This document shows, in pieces, positions 24,154 through 32,993 of a DNA stretch of 64,000 nt; the stretch's first letter is position 1, and each line of letters opens with the position of its first letter. The notes beneath the pieces were generated by a model. The model did not search any database and was not told the origin of the DNA. It saw nothing but the letters and a program-made list of their open reading frames with translations. The position numbers and the translations under genes are program-made. The stretch spans positions 62,001 to 126,000 of the forward strand of contig CAJQOH010000025.1 in the NCBI GenBank assembly GCA_905479915.1, read 5' to 3'. The DNA comes from an uncultured Flavobacteriales bacterium. GTDB lineage: Bacteria > Bacteroidota > Bacteroidia > Flavobacteriales_E > Vicingaceae.

Positions 24154-26079
24154 TTAGGCGTCAACCCAATCTCCATGCTCCTTAATCAAACCGATTAAGG
24201 ATTCAACAGCTTCGGTTTCGGGAATATTACGTTGTACAACTTCTTTTTCCTTATACAGTGTAATTTTACCCACCCCTGTTCCTACATAACCATAATCAGC
24301 ATCGGCCATTTCTCCAGGCCCATTTACTATGCAACCCATTATCCCTATCTTAAGACCTTTAAGGTGAGCCGTTACTGCTCTAATTTTAGCAGTAGTTTCT
24401 TGCAAATCAAAGAGTGTTCTTCCGCAACTTGGGCAAGAAATATATTCTGTTTTAGAAATACGTGTTCTGGTTGCTTGTAAAATTCCAAAGGCAGTATGGT
24501 TAATCATTTGGTCACCACCGCAATTCTCAGCAGCGATAAATACACCATCTCCTAAACCGTCTATTAATAGCGCCCCCATGTCTGTTGCTGCCTGAATTTG
24601 CAATTGGTTTTCGGTTAAGTTACCATAAGCTCTACCTATTACAACAGGAGTTTGGCAATCATTATTCATTAATTCAACAAATAATCTTCGTTGCTCTGCC
24701 ATTCCATGGCTGTTATACGTATCTATCATTAATACGACAGTATCGTCTGACTTTAATTTTGCAATGAGGTCATTATTTAGCTCAGGAAGAGTTACATAAA
24801 CTACGTTTAGTTTATCTGACAGTTCAACTCCTGACATATACTTTTTTATATCTAAAAAAGGGTAGCTTTTCTCTTTATGATCTAACCACGTTTTGTGATT
24901 ATAAATAATTCCTAAAGTTCCTGGCACTTCGAAATCAATTACTTTATCTCCCACAAATACATAGTCGCAAGCAGCATCAGCAATATTCCATTTATCTAAA
25001 GGTACAGAGTAATTATACCCTAAAGCAAAAAATGAAGCCGGTGTGATCTTTTCTTTCAAGCAAAAATCTGCCATAACAATAGGCACGTTTTTACCCCCAA
25101 CATTTAGTACTTCTTTTGTTGGTCTTCTATTGTATTCAAAAGGTGTAATTAATGATTTCTCTATTTCAGAAATTTCGTCATGTTTAGCTCTATCCGTATA
25201 TCTTTTAACCAACTCCTGAGCAACAGGAATCTCAAACTCTGGTTCTTCAGTTAAAGAAACTCTTACGGTATCTCCAAGACCGTCTTCTAATAATGTTCCT
25301 ATACCAACTGCAGATTTTATTCTTCCATCTTCTCCTTCTCCAGCTTCAGTAACACCAAGGTGCAAAGGGTAATCCATTCCTTCCGCTTGCATTTTATTAA
25401 CCAACAACCTGTAAGCCTGAACAACAACTTGAGTATTGCTCGATTTCATGGAAAGAACAATTTGATGGTAATCTTGTTCTCTACAAATTCGCAAAAACTC
25501 CAAAGCAGACTCTACCATACCTATTGCAGAATCTCCATATCTACTCATAATTCTATCCGACAAAGAACCATGGTTGGTTCCTATTCTCATAGCCGTTCCA
25601 TGCTCTTTACAAATTGTAATTAATGGAATTAAACGCTCCTTTATTCGCTCAAGTTCTGCTTGATAAGACTCGTCTGTATATTCTATCTCTTCAAACTTTT
25701 TCTTATCGGCATAATTTCCTGGGTTAATTCTTACCTTATCGACAATGGTAGCAGCAATTTCTGCAGCATTTGGAGTAAAGTGAATGTCTGCAACTAAAGG
25801 GGTATTATATCCTTTTTCTCTAAGTGCAGCTTTAATATTGGCCAAGTTTTCTGCTTCTTTCTTACTTGGAGCAGTAATCCTTACAATTTCGCAACCAGCC
25901 TCTATCATTCGTATAGATTGCTCAACCGTTGCTTGAGTATCCATAGTGTCGGTTGTTGTCATTGATTGTACACGAATAGGATTTCCCCCTCCGATTCCAA
26001 TGTTCCCAACCTTTACTTCTCTTGTTTGTAAACGATTATATCTCGTTAAACTGTCGCAATATGTATTTAATAAACTCAT
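24154..26079 (-). CDS. ispG: 4-hydroxy-3-methylbut-2-enyl diphosphate synthase, long form
   Basis: 641 residues from the ATG at 26079; a TTG at 26115 would extend it by 12 unconserved residues. IspG converts MEcPP to HMBPP in the MEP isoprenoid pathway. The N-terminal TIM barrel (about 10-290) begins REVKVGNIGIGGGNPIRVQSMT. A long insertion domain (about 300-520) is characteristic of the plant, Chlamydia and Bacteroidota form. The C-terminal [4Fe-4S] domain has the ligands in SCPSCGRTLFD and GCIVNGPGEM. It appears monocistronic, with the RND operon terminator just upstream. Confidence 0.96.
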   Translation of the reverse strand: MSLLNTYCDSLTRYNRLQTREVKVGNIGIGGGNPIRVQSMTTTDTMDTQATVEQSIRMIEAGCEIVRITAPSKKEAENLANIKAALREKGYNTPLVADIHFTPNAAEIAATIVDKVRINPGNYADKKKFEEIEYTDESYQAELERIKERLIPLITICKEHGTAMRIGTNHGSLSDRIMSRYGDSAIGMVESALEFLRICREQDYHQIVLSMKSSNTQVVVQAYRLLVNKMQAEGMDYPLHLGVTEAGEGEDGRIKSAVGIGTLLEDGLGDTVRVSLTEEPEFEIPVAQELVKRYTDRAKHDEISEIEKSLITPFEYNRRPTKEVLNVGGKNVPIVMADFCLKEKITPASFFALGYNYSVPLDKWNIADAACDYVFVGDKVIDFEVPGTLGIIYNHKTWLDHKEKSYPFLDIKKYMSGVELSDKLNVVYVTLPELNNDLIAKLKSDDTVVLMIDTYNSHGMAEQRRLFVELMNNDCQTPVVIGRAYGNLTENQLQIQAATDMGALLIDGLGDGVFIAAENCGGDQMINHTAFGILQATRTRISKTEYISCPSCGRTLFDLQETTAKIRAVTAHLKGLKIGIMGCIVNGPGEMADADYGYVGTGVGKITLYKEKEVVQRNIPETEAVESLIGLIKEHGDWVDA

Positions 26080-26164
26080 TAACACAAAGTTATTATTTGA
26101 ATCCCAATAACTCAATTTTTAATCAATTATTCTCTCTAACTCTTTCATTTATAATAGATCATAC

Positions 26165-26202
26165 AAAAAAGCCTTGTTTACGAAATGTAAACAAGGCTTT
26201 TT
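26165..26202 (-). terminator. Strong terminator at the end of the RND efflux operon
   Basis: A perfect 11-base stem GCCTTGTTTAC/GTAAACAAGGC (26171-26181 with 26187-26197) flanked by six A and five T residues, 19 bases past the RND stop. It insulates the efflux operon from ispG and could work in both directions. Confidence 0.92.
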
Positions 26203-26220
26203 CAATGCTCAAGATTCTAA

Positions 26221-29200
26221 TCACTTATAAATAAACCTAATCTTTATTCTTTCAATTAATAAGAACAATACAGGAACAACTATCAATGTTAAGAAGGTTG
26301 CTACAAACAATCCGTAAATAATTGTCCATGCCAATGGACCCCAAAAGATTACGTTGTCTCCACCAACATAAATGTTTGCATTGAACTCACTGAACAGTGT
26401 AAAGAAATTAATGTTTAAACCAGTAGCTAAAGGTATTAACCCTAAGATAGTTGTAATTGCTGTTAACAATACCGGTCTTAAACGTGCTTTTCCGGCAACA
26501 ACAATTGTTTCAACTAAACTTTCTTTTGCTATCATTTCTTTCTTCCCTAAACCTAAGTCATGCTTTTTTCTATCAATTAAAAGCTGGGTATAATCGAGCA
26601 ATACCACTCCGTTGTTTACTACAATTCCTGCTAAGGAAATAATTCCCATCATTGTCATCATAATAACAAATGGAGCTCCTGTAATTATTAAACCACCAAA
26701 TACACCAATTAAACTTAAGAACACTGCCAACATAATAATTGTTGGTTTTGAAATAGAATTAAATTGGAAAATCAAGATTAAAAAGATTAAACCAAGACCA
26801 GTTCCAAAAGCTCCCATTAAGAAAGCCATTTGTTTATTCTGTTCCTCTATTTGCCCGGTATAATCAATATTAACCCCTTTTGGTTTTCCAGAAAAGTTCT
26901 CCATTTCTTTTTGTACTTGAGCAACAATAGCCCCTGCATCAGTAAACCCTGGACTTAAAGCAGAATAAACGGTTACCACTCTTTTTAAATGCTTGTGTTT
27001 AATTGCACTAAATCCAGAAGTGTTTTTTTGTTTGGTTACTGCAGAAACGGGCACTTCCTTAATTTGACCAGAAGCCATATCTCTAAACGTAATTTTTTGA
27101 TCAAACAAAGCACTTGTATTGTACTTGTTTTCTTCATTAAAACGCATATAAATATCATAATCTTCACCATCCTCTTTATAGGTTCCTGCCTTAGATCCAA
27201 AAATTGAATTACGCAACTGCTGTCCAACCTGAGCAGCACTAACACCAAGTTCTCCTGCTTTTTTTCGGTCAACCTTTACCGTCATTCCTGGTTTAGATTT
27301 ATTTACATCAATCTTCAACTCATCAATTCCTTGAATGTTTTTAGTATTGATAAAATCTTTCATTTTTTCAGCCGTAGCAATTAACTCTGCATAATCTTTC
27401 CCTTCTAATTCAATGTTAATTGGATATCCCGCAGGTGGTCCTGCAGCATCCTTTTCTACAGAAATGGCTACTCCAGGATAAACATCTTTTAATGCTTCTT
27501 GCACTAATTTTTGAAGGTCTTTACTGTCGGCACCTCTTCTATATTTATACTCTCTCATAGAAGCAGTTACCTTCCCTCTATGAGGCATGTCTGCAGAAGA
27601 CCCTCCATCCGTTTGTGGGTTTCCTGCTCCTGCTCCAACTTGAGAAACTGCACTTTCTACTAAAAAGTTATGATCTCCATCCATATAAGCAGGGTCATTC
27701 AACACCTTATAAACACGAGCTTCTATTTCTTTAGTTATCGCATTGGTTTTTTCAATGTCTGTTCCTTGAGGGTATTCAATGTAAACTATAATTTGATTAG
27801 GGGTGTTGTCTGGGAAAAATTCAACTTTTGTTCTTTGACTTGCAACTGAACCACCAAATCCACCAAAAGCTACAAACAATAATAAAACCGTTCCAAAACT
27901 GATAATATATGGTCTCCATCCTTTTAACGCTCCTCTCAATAATTTTTCATAAACCCTTTCCCAACTTGTTAAAACTCTGGTTTGAAAAAAGTTGACTGCA
28001 CCTCTTAATCCTAAACGGTAAACCCACATTAGAATAGCAGTAATAACCATTATACTCCCTAAAGAACGATAAGCTCCACCTCCTATTAAAATTAATATCC
28101 CTATACCACCAACAATTGCGGTTAACATCACCATTCTTTTTAAAGGCATGTTTTTATCTTCAGTACTCATAAATTGAGACACCAATACTGAGTTAAAAAA
28201 TATAGCTACGACTAGAGATGAACTTAATACAACCGATAAAGTAACAGGGAAGTAAATCATAAACTCTCCCATAACTCCAGGCCACATTCCTAAAGGAATA
28301 AATGCTGCAACTGTTGTTGCTGTGGATATAATAATCGGAAATGCAATTTCAGCAATACCTTGCTTAGCAGCTTTAAACCTGCTCATGCCTTCCTCATCCA
28401 TCAATCGATAAACATTCTCAACAACCACAATACCATTGTCCACCAACATTCCGAGCCCCATTATCAGCCCAAATAATATCATCGTGTTTAGTGTGTATCC
28501 CAACATTTCTAATATCATTAAAGACATTAACATAGACATTGGTATTGCAAAACCAACAAACAAGGCATTTTTAAACCCTAAAAAGAACATTAAAACACCT
28601 ACCACCAGAATAATTCCGAAAATAATGTTGTTCACTAAATCATCTACCTGACCAATTGTTTTAGAAGATTGATCATTTGTCATTGTTAATTTAAGATCTG
28701 TAGGAAAAACATCTTTCTGTGCATGTTCAACGATTTCTTGAATTTGCTCAACCGCAGCAACCATATTTTTACCAGAACGCTTTTTAACATCAAGCATAAC
28801 CGAGCTTCTACCAAACTCTCTAGCAAACGTTGTTATTTCTTTTTCTTTAAACGTAACTGTTGCAATATCTCTCAAGTAAATAGGGTTTCCTCTTTCTGCT
28901 TTAACCACAAAAGCTTCCAAATCCTTAGGATCATCAATTTCTCCTAAAATACTTATGGTTCTTCTTTGTCCGCTAGCAATTAAGTTACCAGCAGAAATAT
29001 TTACATTTCCTCCGTTAACAGCATTTCTGATGTCATCAAAACTTACTTTAGAAGCCATCATTTTATAGATATCTACCGCAATTTCTACCTCTCTATCCTG
29101 AACTCCTCTAATGTCAACCTGTTTAATTTCTTTAAGGTCTTCTATTTCATCCTCTAGATATTCTCCATACTCCTTTAACTTTTCTACTGGATAGTCTCCA

Positions 29201-29682
29201 GAAAGATTAATGTTAAGTATTGGCATTTGCTCAGACATACTCAAGTCAAACACATTAGGCTCTACCTTTGCACCATTAAATGCAGGCCAATCTTCACTTG
29301 AAGTTTCGGTATCTATCTGATCTTTTACCTTTTGTTTGGCTTGTTCAACAGTAATATTCTCGTCAAATTCTACCACAACAATAGAATAATCTTCTTGTGA
29401 TGTAGAAGTGATTTTTACTACATTACTTACTGTTTTTACTTTGTCCTCTATAGGTTCAGTAATCAGCTTTTCTATGTCTTCAGCCGTATTTCCTGGGTAA
29501 ATTGAACTAATATAAATTTTAGTCTCTTTAATCTCTGGGAAATTCTCTCTTGGCATACTAAAATAGGCACCAACACCCATAAATAGTATAATAATCATTG
29601 CCACATAAATAGTGGTTTTATTGTTTATTGCCCAAGAAGACAAGCCAAATTCCTTGTCTAGTTTTTTCTGTTCTTCAGCCAT
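26221..29682 (-). CDS. Efflux RND transporter permease subunit (AcrB/MdtB type)
   Basis: 1153 residues, inner-membrane proton-driven pump of a tripartite exporter. The start (SSWAINNKTTIYVAMIIILFMGVGAYFSMPRENFPEI) and the repeated six-helix bundles are typical. TM4 carries VDNGIVVVENVYR, retaining the first proton-relay Asp but with Asn at the second position seen in AcrB. TM10 has GIVVNNGVVLLDY. It is about 100 residues longer than AcrB because two extra hydrophobic segments (VMLTAIVGGIGILILIGGGAY and GSIMVITAILMWVYRLG) lie between the two halves. Substrate cannot be read from sequence. It is the last gene of the tetR-tolC-mfp-rnd operon. Confidence 0.94.
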   Translation of the reverse strand: MAEEQKKLDKEFGLSSWAINNKTTIYVAMIIILFMGVGAYFSMPRENFPEIKETKIYISSIYPGNTAEDIEKLITEPIEDKVKTVSNVVKITSTSQEDYSIVVVEFDENITVEQAKQKVKDQIDTETSSEDWPAFNGAKVEPNVFDLSMSEQMPILNINLSGDYPVEKLKEYGEYLEDEIEDLKEIKQVDIRGVQDREVEIAVDIYKMMASKVSFDDIRNAVNGGNVNISAGNLIASGQRRTISILGEIDDPKDLEAFVVKAERGNPIYLRDIATVTFKEKEITTFAREFGRSSVMLDVKKRSGKNMVAAVEQIQEIVEHAQKDVFPTDLKLTMTNDQSSKTIGQVDDLVNNIIFGIILVVGVLMFFLGFKNALFVGFAIPMSMLMSLMILEMLGYTLNTMILFGLIMGLGMLVDNGIVVVENVYRLMDEEGMSRFKAAKQGIAEIAFPIIISTATTVAAFIPLGMWPGVMGEFMIYFPVTLSVVLSSSLVVAIFFNSVLVSQFMSTEDKNMPLKRMVMLTAIVGGIGILILIGGGAYRSLGSIMVITAILMWVYRLGLRGAVNFFQTRVLTSWERVYEKLLRGALKGWRPYIISFGTVLLLFVAFGGFGGSVASQRTKVEFFPDNTPNQIIVYIEYPQGTDIEKTNAITKEIEARVYKVLNDPAYMDGDHNFLVESAVSQVGAGAGNPQTDGGSSADMPHRGKVTASMREYKYRRGADSKDLQKLVQEALKDVYPGVAISVEKDAAGPPAGYPINIELEGKDYAELIATAEKMKDFINTKNIQGIDELKIDVNKSKPGMTVKVDRKKAGELGVSAAQVGQQLRNSIFGSKAGTYKEDGEDYDIYMRFNEENKYNTSALFDQKITFRDMASGQIKEVPVSAVTKQKNTSGFSAIKHKHLKRVVTVYSALSPGFTDAGAIVAQVQKEMENFSGKPKGVNIDYTGQIEEQNKQMAFLMGAFGTGLGLIFLILIFQFNSISKPTIIMLAVFLSLIGVFGGLIITGAPFVIMMTMMGIISLAGIVVNNGVVLLDYTQLLIDRKKHDLGLGKKEMIAKESLVETIVVAGKARLRPVLLTAITTILGLIPLATGLNINFFTLFSEFNANIYVGGDNVIFWGPLAWTIIYGLFVATFLTLIVVPVLFLLIERIKIRFIYK

Positions 29683-29689
29683 TTTAAAT

Positions 29690-30859
29690 CTATTTTTGAT
29701 TGATAATCTTAACTTCTTGACCAGCTTTTACGCTTCGTGCTCCTTCTAAAATTACTTCAGCTCCATTTTCTATTCCCTTCACTACTTCAATGTAATCTCC
29801 TTCGCTTTTACCTGTTTCAATAACAGCTTTTTCAGCAACACCTAATCCACCTTTTTTATTTTTAATAACATAAACATATTCTTCCCCATTTGCATTCTCT
29901 GAAATAATACTCTGAGGAATTAACAATGCTTTTTCATTCGTATAATCGTTGATTTTGATTTTAGCCGTTAGGTTTGGCTTAATCATTTTACTCTCGTTAG
30001 TTAAAGGTATTTCGATTTTAAATGTTCTGTTTGCTGGATTAATATAACTTCCTACCTGCCCAACTTTTGTAAGGATTGTTTCTCCCAAAACTGGTAAACC
30101 AACCTCAACAGTCTTGTCTTTTGTAACTGATGTTAAATGTCTTTCTGGAACATCTGTTTCAATGTGCATTTCTGACAAGTTTACAACCCTCATAATTTGT
30201 GAAGCTCCAGGACTAACCATAGTTCCTTGCTCCGTAATTATTTCGTCAATAACTCCATTAAATGGTGCTTTAATGATTGTCTTTTCAATTTGTTCTTGAA
30301 TTTGACTCACAACTTTAGCTTGTGATTCGTAACTCGTTTTTGCTTGTAAATACTGTATCTCACTTCCTACTTTTTGTTTCCATAGTCTTTCTTGACGCTC
30401 ATAAGTCGTTTTAGCCAAGTCTGCCTGCAGTTGCAACTGCACCAGTTGTGGAGATAAGTTTCCATCGTCTATTTTTGCTAACATTTGCCCTTCAGTAACG
30501 CGTTGCCCTTCCTTAACATAAACGGTTTTTAGAATTCCAGGATATTCTGGAGACAATACCGTCATTTTTTTAGTGCTAACATTACCTTGTAATTCTATGT
30601 AGTGATTGAAAATAGCTTCCTGAATAACAAGAGAGGTAATTAATGGTGTTTTCTTATTCGTATCAAGAAGTGCTATTTTAGCATCCAACTTTTCGATTTG
30701 CTCATTATAAACAGATTGTTCTGCAACAAGTTCTGCTCTTTTTGTTCTAATTTCTTCCAAATTAGTCCCTGCAACTATTTCCTCAATAGATTTTTCATCA
30801 TTCCCGCCACAAGCGAAAAGAACTACTGCCATTGTTAATGCTGATACTGTTTTTTTCAT
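29690..30859 (-). CDS. Efflux RND periplasmic adaptor subunit (membrane fusion protein), lipoprotein
   Basis: 389 residues. The signal peptide ends in the lipobox L-F-A-C at residue 17, so the adaptor is anchored to the inner membrane by lipid. An N-terminal coiled segment (about 25-70) precedes the lipoyl/barrel-sandwich halves (YPGILKTVYVKEGQRVTEGQML and IKAPFNGVIDEIITEQGTMVSPG), an alpha hairpin between them, and a beta-barrel domain. It bridges the RND pump and the TolC channel. Eight bases from the downstream RND gene and 22 from the upstream TolC gene indicate one transcript. Confidence 0.94.
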   Translation of the reverse strand: MKKTVSALTMAVVLFACGGNDEKSIEEIVAGTNLEEIRTKRAELVAEQSVYNEQIEKLDAKIALLDTNKKTPLITSLVIQEAIFNHYIELQGNVSTKKMTVLSPEYPGILKTVYVKEGQRVTEGQMLAKIDDGNLSPQLVQLQLQADLAKTTYERQERLWKQKVGSEIQYLQAKTSYESQAKVVSQIQEQIEKTIIKAPFNGVIDEIITEQGTMVSPGASQIMRVVNLSEMHIETDVPERHLTSVTKDKTVEVGLPVLGETILTKVGQVGSYINPANRTFKIEIPLTNESKMIKPNLTAKIKINDYTNEKALLIPQSIISENANGEEYVYVIKNKKGGLGVAEKAVIETGKSEGDYIEVVKGIENGAEVILEGARSVKAGQEVKIINQK

Positions 30860-30881
30860 TTTTTCTGTTTTTTCTGTGTAA

Positions 30882-32219
30882 TTATTTTGTTCCGTATGAT
30901 TTTTGAAGATTTGACTTCGCAGTCATAACATCCAATAACGATTTTATATATTTTCCTTCAGCAGTTAAATACTGATTTTGTGTTTGCGCTAACTCTAAAC
31001 TAGAAGCAACTCCTTCTTTATACTTCAACACTGTTTTGTCGTATATTTTTTTAGAAAGATTCATATTTGCCTTTTGATTAATGTATGCTTCATAGCTCGT
31101 GTCATAGTTTGACTTAGCCAATTGAGATTGATAGATTAATCCTTGTTCTGCTTCTTTCAATGAAATTTCAGACTTATCCAATTCTATTTTTGCCTGACTC
31201 ATTTTTGCTAAACGAGAGCCACTGGTTAAAATAGGTAGGTTTAAAGAAGCTCCTAGTACTGTTGAAGGAAACCATTTTCCTGCTCCAAAAGCATCAAAAT
31301 CATTACTCATATTTTGCTGTTGATGATTTAAAAACACATTAATTGATGGTAAAAAAGAGTACTTTTCTTTTCTCAAACTCAACTTCATTAAACGAACATT
31401 AGTCGCAACAAGGTCATAATCTATATGACTTTCAACATTAAATTCCTTTTCCTCTGAACCCGTTTTTATTTCGCTTACAAATTTCGTTAAGTCTTCTGTT
31501 AGCGTAATTTTATTCGCGATATCCACTCCCATTTGAAGCTTTAATAATTTTCTCGCAAAATCTATTTGACCATTAGCAATTCCTACAGATGTTTTTATCT
31601 CATTAGCCGTTAGTGTTAATTGATCCACACTTTGTTCATCAATCAATCCTTCAGCATACATTGCTTCAGTTTCAGCTAAAATTGCACTAACTGTTTCTAA
31701 AGATTTTAACATAACAACAGTGTTTTCTTCAGCAACCAAAACTGTAAAGTAAGCTTGGTTAACTGCTTCTTTTAGTTCCACTTCTGTTTTTATCTGATTA
31801 CTTATCGATAAGTTTTTGTAGGTCTTTGCTGCTTGCAAGCCTACAATATAAGATCCGTCAAAAATAAGTTGAGAAGCAGTTACACCAACTGAATTATTAT
31901 AGTTTAATCCAAACTGGAGCTCTACAAGTTCGTCTGCCGGAGCATTAGGGTTAAAAGAATTTGCTGGGGCAAGGCTAACAGGAATATCAAGAAATTTTTG
32001 CAATTTTCCTTCTGCATTAACTTGAGGTAAACCCATCGCTGTAGTTTCCCACACTTTCTTTTTGGAAATATCAATATCCAGCAGTGCCTTTTTATTGCCA
32101 TAGTTGTTTTCCATCGCATAATCTTGAGCCTCTTTTAAGCTAAAACTCATCTCATTTTCATCTTGAGCAAATGCAATACTCGAAACAAAAAACAATGCGA
32201 TTATTAAGTTCTTTTTCAT
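30882..32219 (-). CDS. TolC family outer membrane efflux protein
   Basis: 445 residues with a signal peptide (cleavage near SIAFA-Q, residue 19). Two repeated OEP domains of long helices and short beta strands follow; the first opens MSFSLKEAQDYAMENNYGNK, and the second includes ASLNLPILTSGSRLAKMSQAKIELDKSE and ends KYKEGVASSLELAQTQNQYL, both typical TolC features. It forms the outer-membrane exit duct of the pump. It starts five bases after the tetR stop. Confidence 0.94.
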   Translation of the reverse strand: MKKNLIIALFFVSSIAFAQDENEMSFSLKEAQDYAMENNYGNKKALLDIDISKKKVWETTAMGLPQVNAEGKLQKFLDIPVSLAPANSFNPNAPADELVELQFGLNYNNSVGVTASQLIFDGSYIVGLQAAKTYKNLSISNQIKTEVELKEAVNQAYFTVLVAEENTVVMLKSLETVSAILAETEAMYAEGLIDEQSVDQLTLTANEIKTSVGIANGQIDFARKLLKLQMGVDIANKITLTEDLTKFVSEIKTGSEEKEFNVESHIDYDLVATNVRLMKLSLRKEKYSFLPSINVFLNHQQQNMSNDFDAFGAGKWFPSTVLGASLNLPILTSGSRLAKMSQAKIELDKSEISLKEAEQGLIYQSQLAKSNYDTSYEAYINQKANMNLSKKIYDKTVLKYKEGVASSLELAQTQNQYLTAEGKYIKSLLDVMTAKSNLQKSYGTK

Positions 32220-32224
32220 CTTTA

Positions 32225-32875
32225 TTAATCTAGTTTTAAATGATTGTTTTCATCTTTATTTAGGAGGTTCTTCAATTGAAGAATTCCTTTGTCATTTGCA
32301 ATTCCCCTAACGTGGTAGCGGATCATTTCTAAATGCAAATCTTCTAAACGAATACCTTTTCCAAAGTTTTGGTCAGAATTAAACATCCCATCCATCATCA
32401 ACATATACAATGAGGTAACTATTTCTGGGTTAAGGTTTTTTCTATATAAACCTTCTTCGATACCTCTCTTTGTGTTCAGCAATATAGAGTTCCGAACAAA
32501 ATCCTTTTTATGACTTTCTATCATGCTCCAACATTCTGGGTGGTACTTCTGAATATCAAAAATTACAGATGCGTGGAGGTCTTTTAATCTTGAATTAACA
32601 AACCTTGTAAATCCGATAAGCTCATCAATGGCATTCTCACTATCAGCCGTTACTTGTCCTAAAACCTGTTGTTCTTCTTCTAAACAAAACAACATTCCCT
32701 TATTAACAAGGTCTTTTTTATCCTTAACAAACTGATACAATGTTTTCTTAGAAATTCCTAGCTTACTAGCAACATCCGCCATCGTTAAACTTTTCACCCC
32801 ATAATTCATAAATAGTTCTAGAGCCGAAGCAACTACCTGAACTAATTTTTCATTATCAACTTCTTTTTCTTTCAT
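32225..32875 (-). CDS. TetR/AcrR family regulator of the efflux operon
   Basis: 216 residues. The N-terminal TetR helix-turn-helix (about 15-60) reads ALELFMNYGVKSLTMADVASKLGISKKTLYQFVKDKKDLVNKG; the C-terminal ligand domain is helical and variable. As first gene of the efflux operon, it is probably an autorepressor induced by a pump substrate. The promoter just upstream is covered by a 15-base inverted repeat that is the obvious operator. The -7 box ends only five bases before the ATG, so the mRNA may be leaderless or nearly so. Confidence 0.92.
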   Translation of the reverse strand: MKEKEVDNEKLVQVVASALELFMNYGVKSLTMADVASKLGISKKTLYQFVKDKKDLVNKGMLFCLEEEQQVLGQVTADSENAIDELIGFTRFVNSRLKDLHASVIFDIQKYHPECWSMIESHKKDFVRNSILLNTKRGIEEGLYRKNLNPEIVTSLYMLMMDGMFNSDQNFGKGIRLEDLHLEMIRYHVRGIANDKGILQLKNLLNKDENNHLKLD

Positions 32876-32879
32876 GAAG

Positions 32880-32935
32880 CAAATGTAGGAAACATTTTTA
32901 GTTTCGGAAACGTTTTTTGTTAAAAATGTTTCCTA
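32880..32935 (-). promoter_or_regulatory. tetR-efflux operon promoter and candidate TetR operator
   Basis: TAGGAAACATTTTTA (32886-32900) and TAAAAATGTTTCCTA (32921-32935) are perfect 15-base inverted repeats. The spacer contains a second small palindrome, GTTTCGGAAAC (32901-32911), sharing the GGAAAC half-site. On the minus strand TACATTTG (32887-32880) is a -7 box that overlaps the first arm, so a bound repressor would block the promoter. Confidence 0.75.
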
Positions 32936-32943
32936 TGCTAAAC

Positions 32944-32980
32944 AAAAAAAGCCCTACTGTCAATAACAATAAGGCTTTTA
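32944..32980 (-). terminator. Terminator of the 602-residue protein gene
   Basis: AAAAAAAGCCCTA and TAAGGCTTTTA form a stem with one mismatch and a 13-base loop, followed by T residues on the minus strand. It lies 14 bases after the stop of the upstream gene and separates it from the tetR promoter. Confidence 0.6.
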
Positions 32981-32993
32981 CTATTTAATTTTT

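Noticed and set aside
24232-26234. Several short open frames on the plus strand opposite ispG
   Set aside because: They are shadows of the 641-codon ispG frame, with no ribosome-binding or protein evidence.
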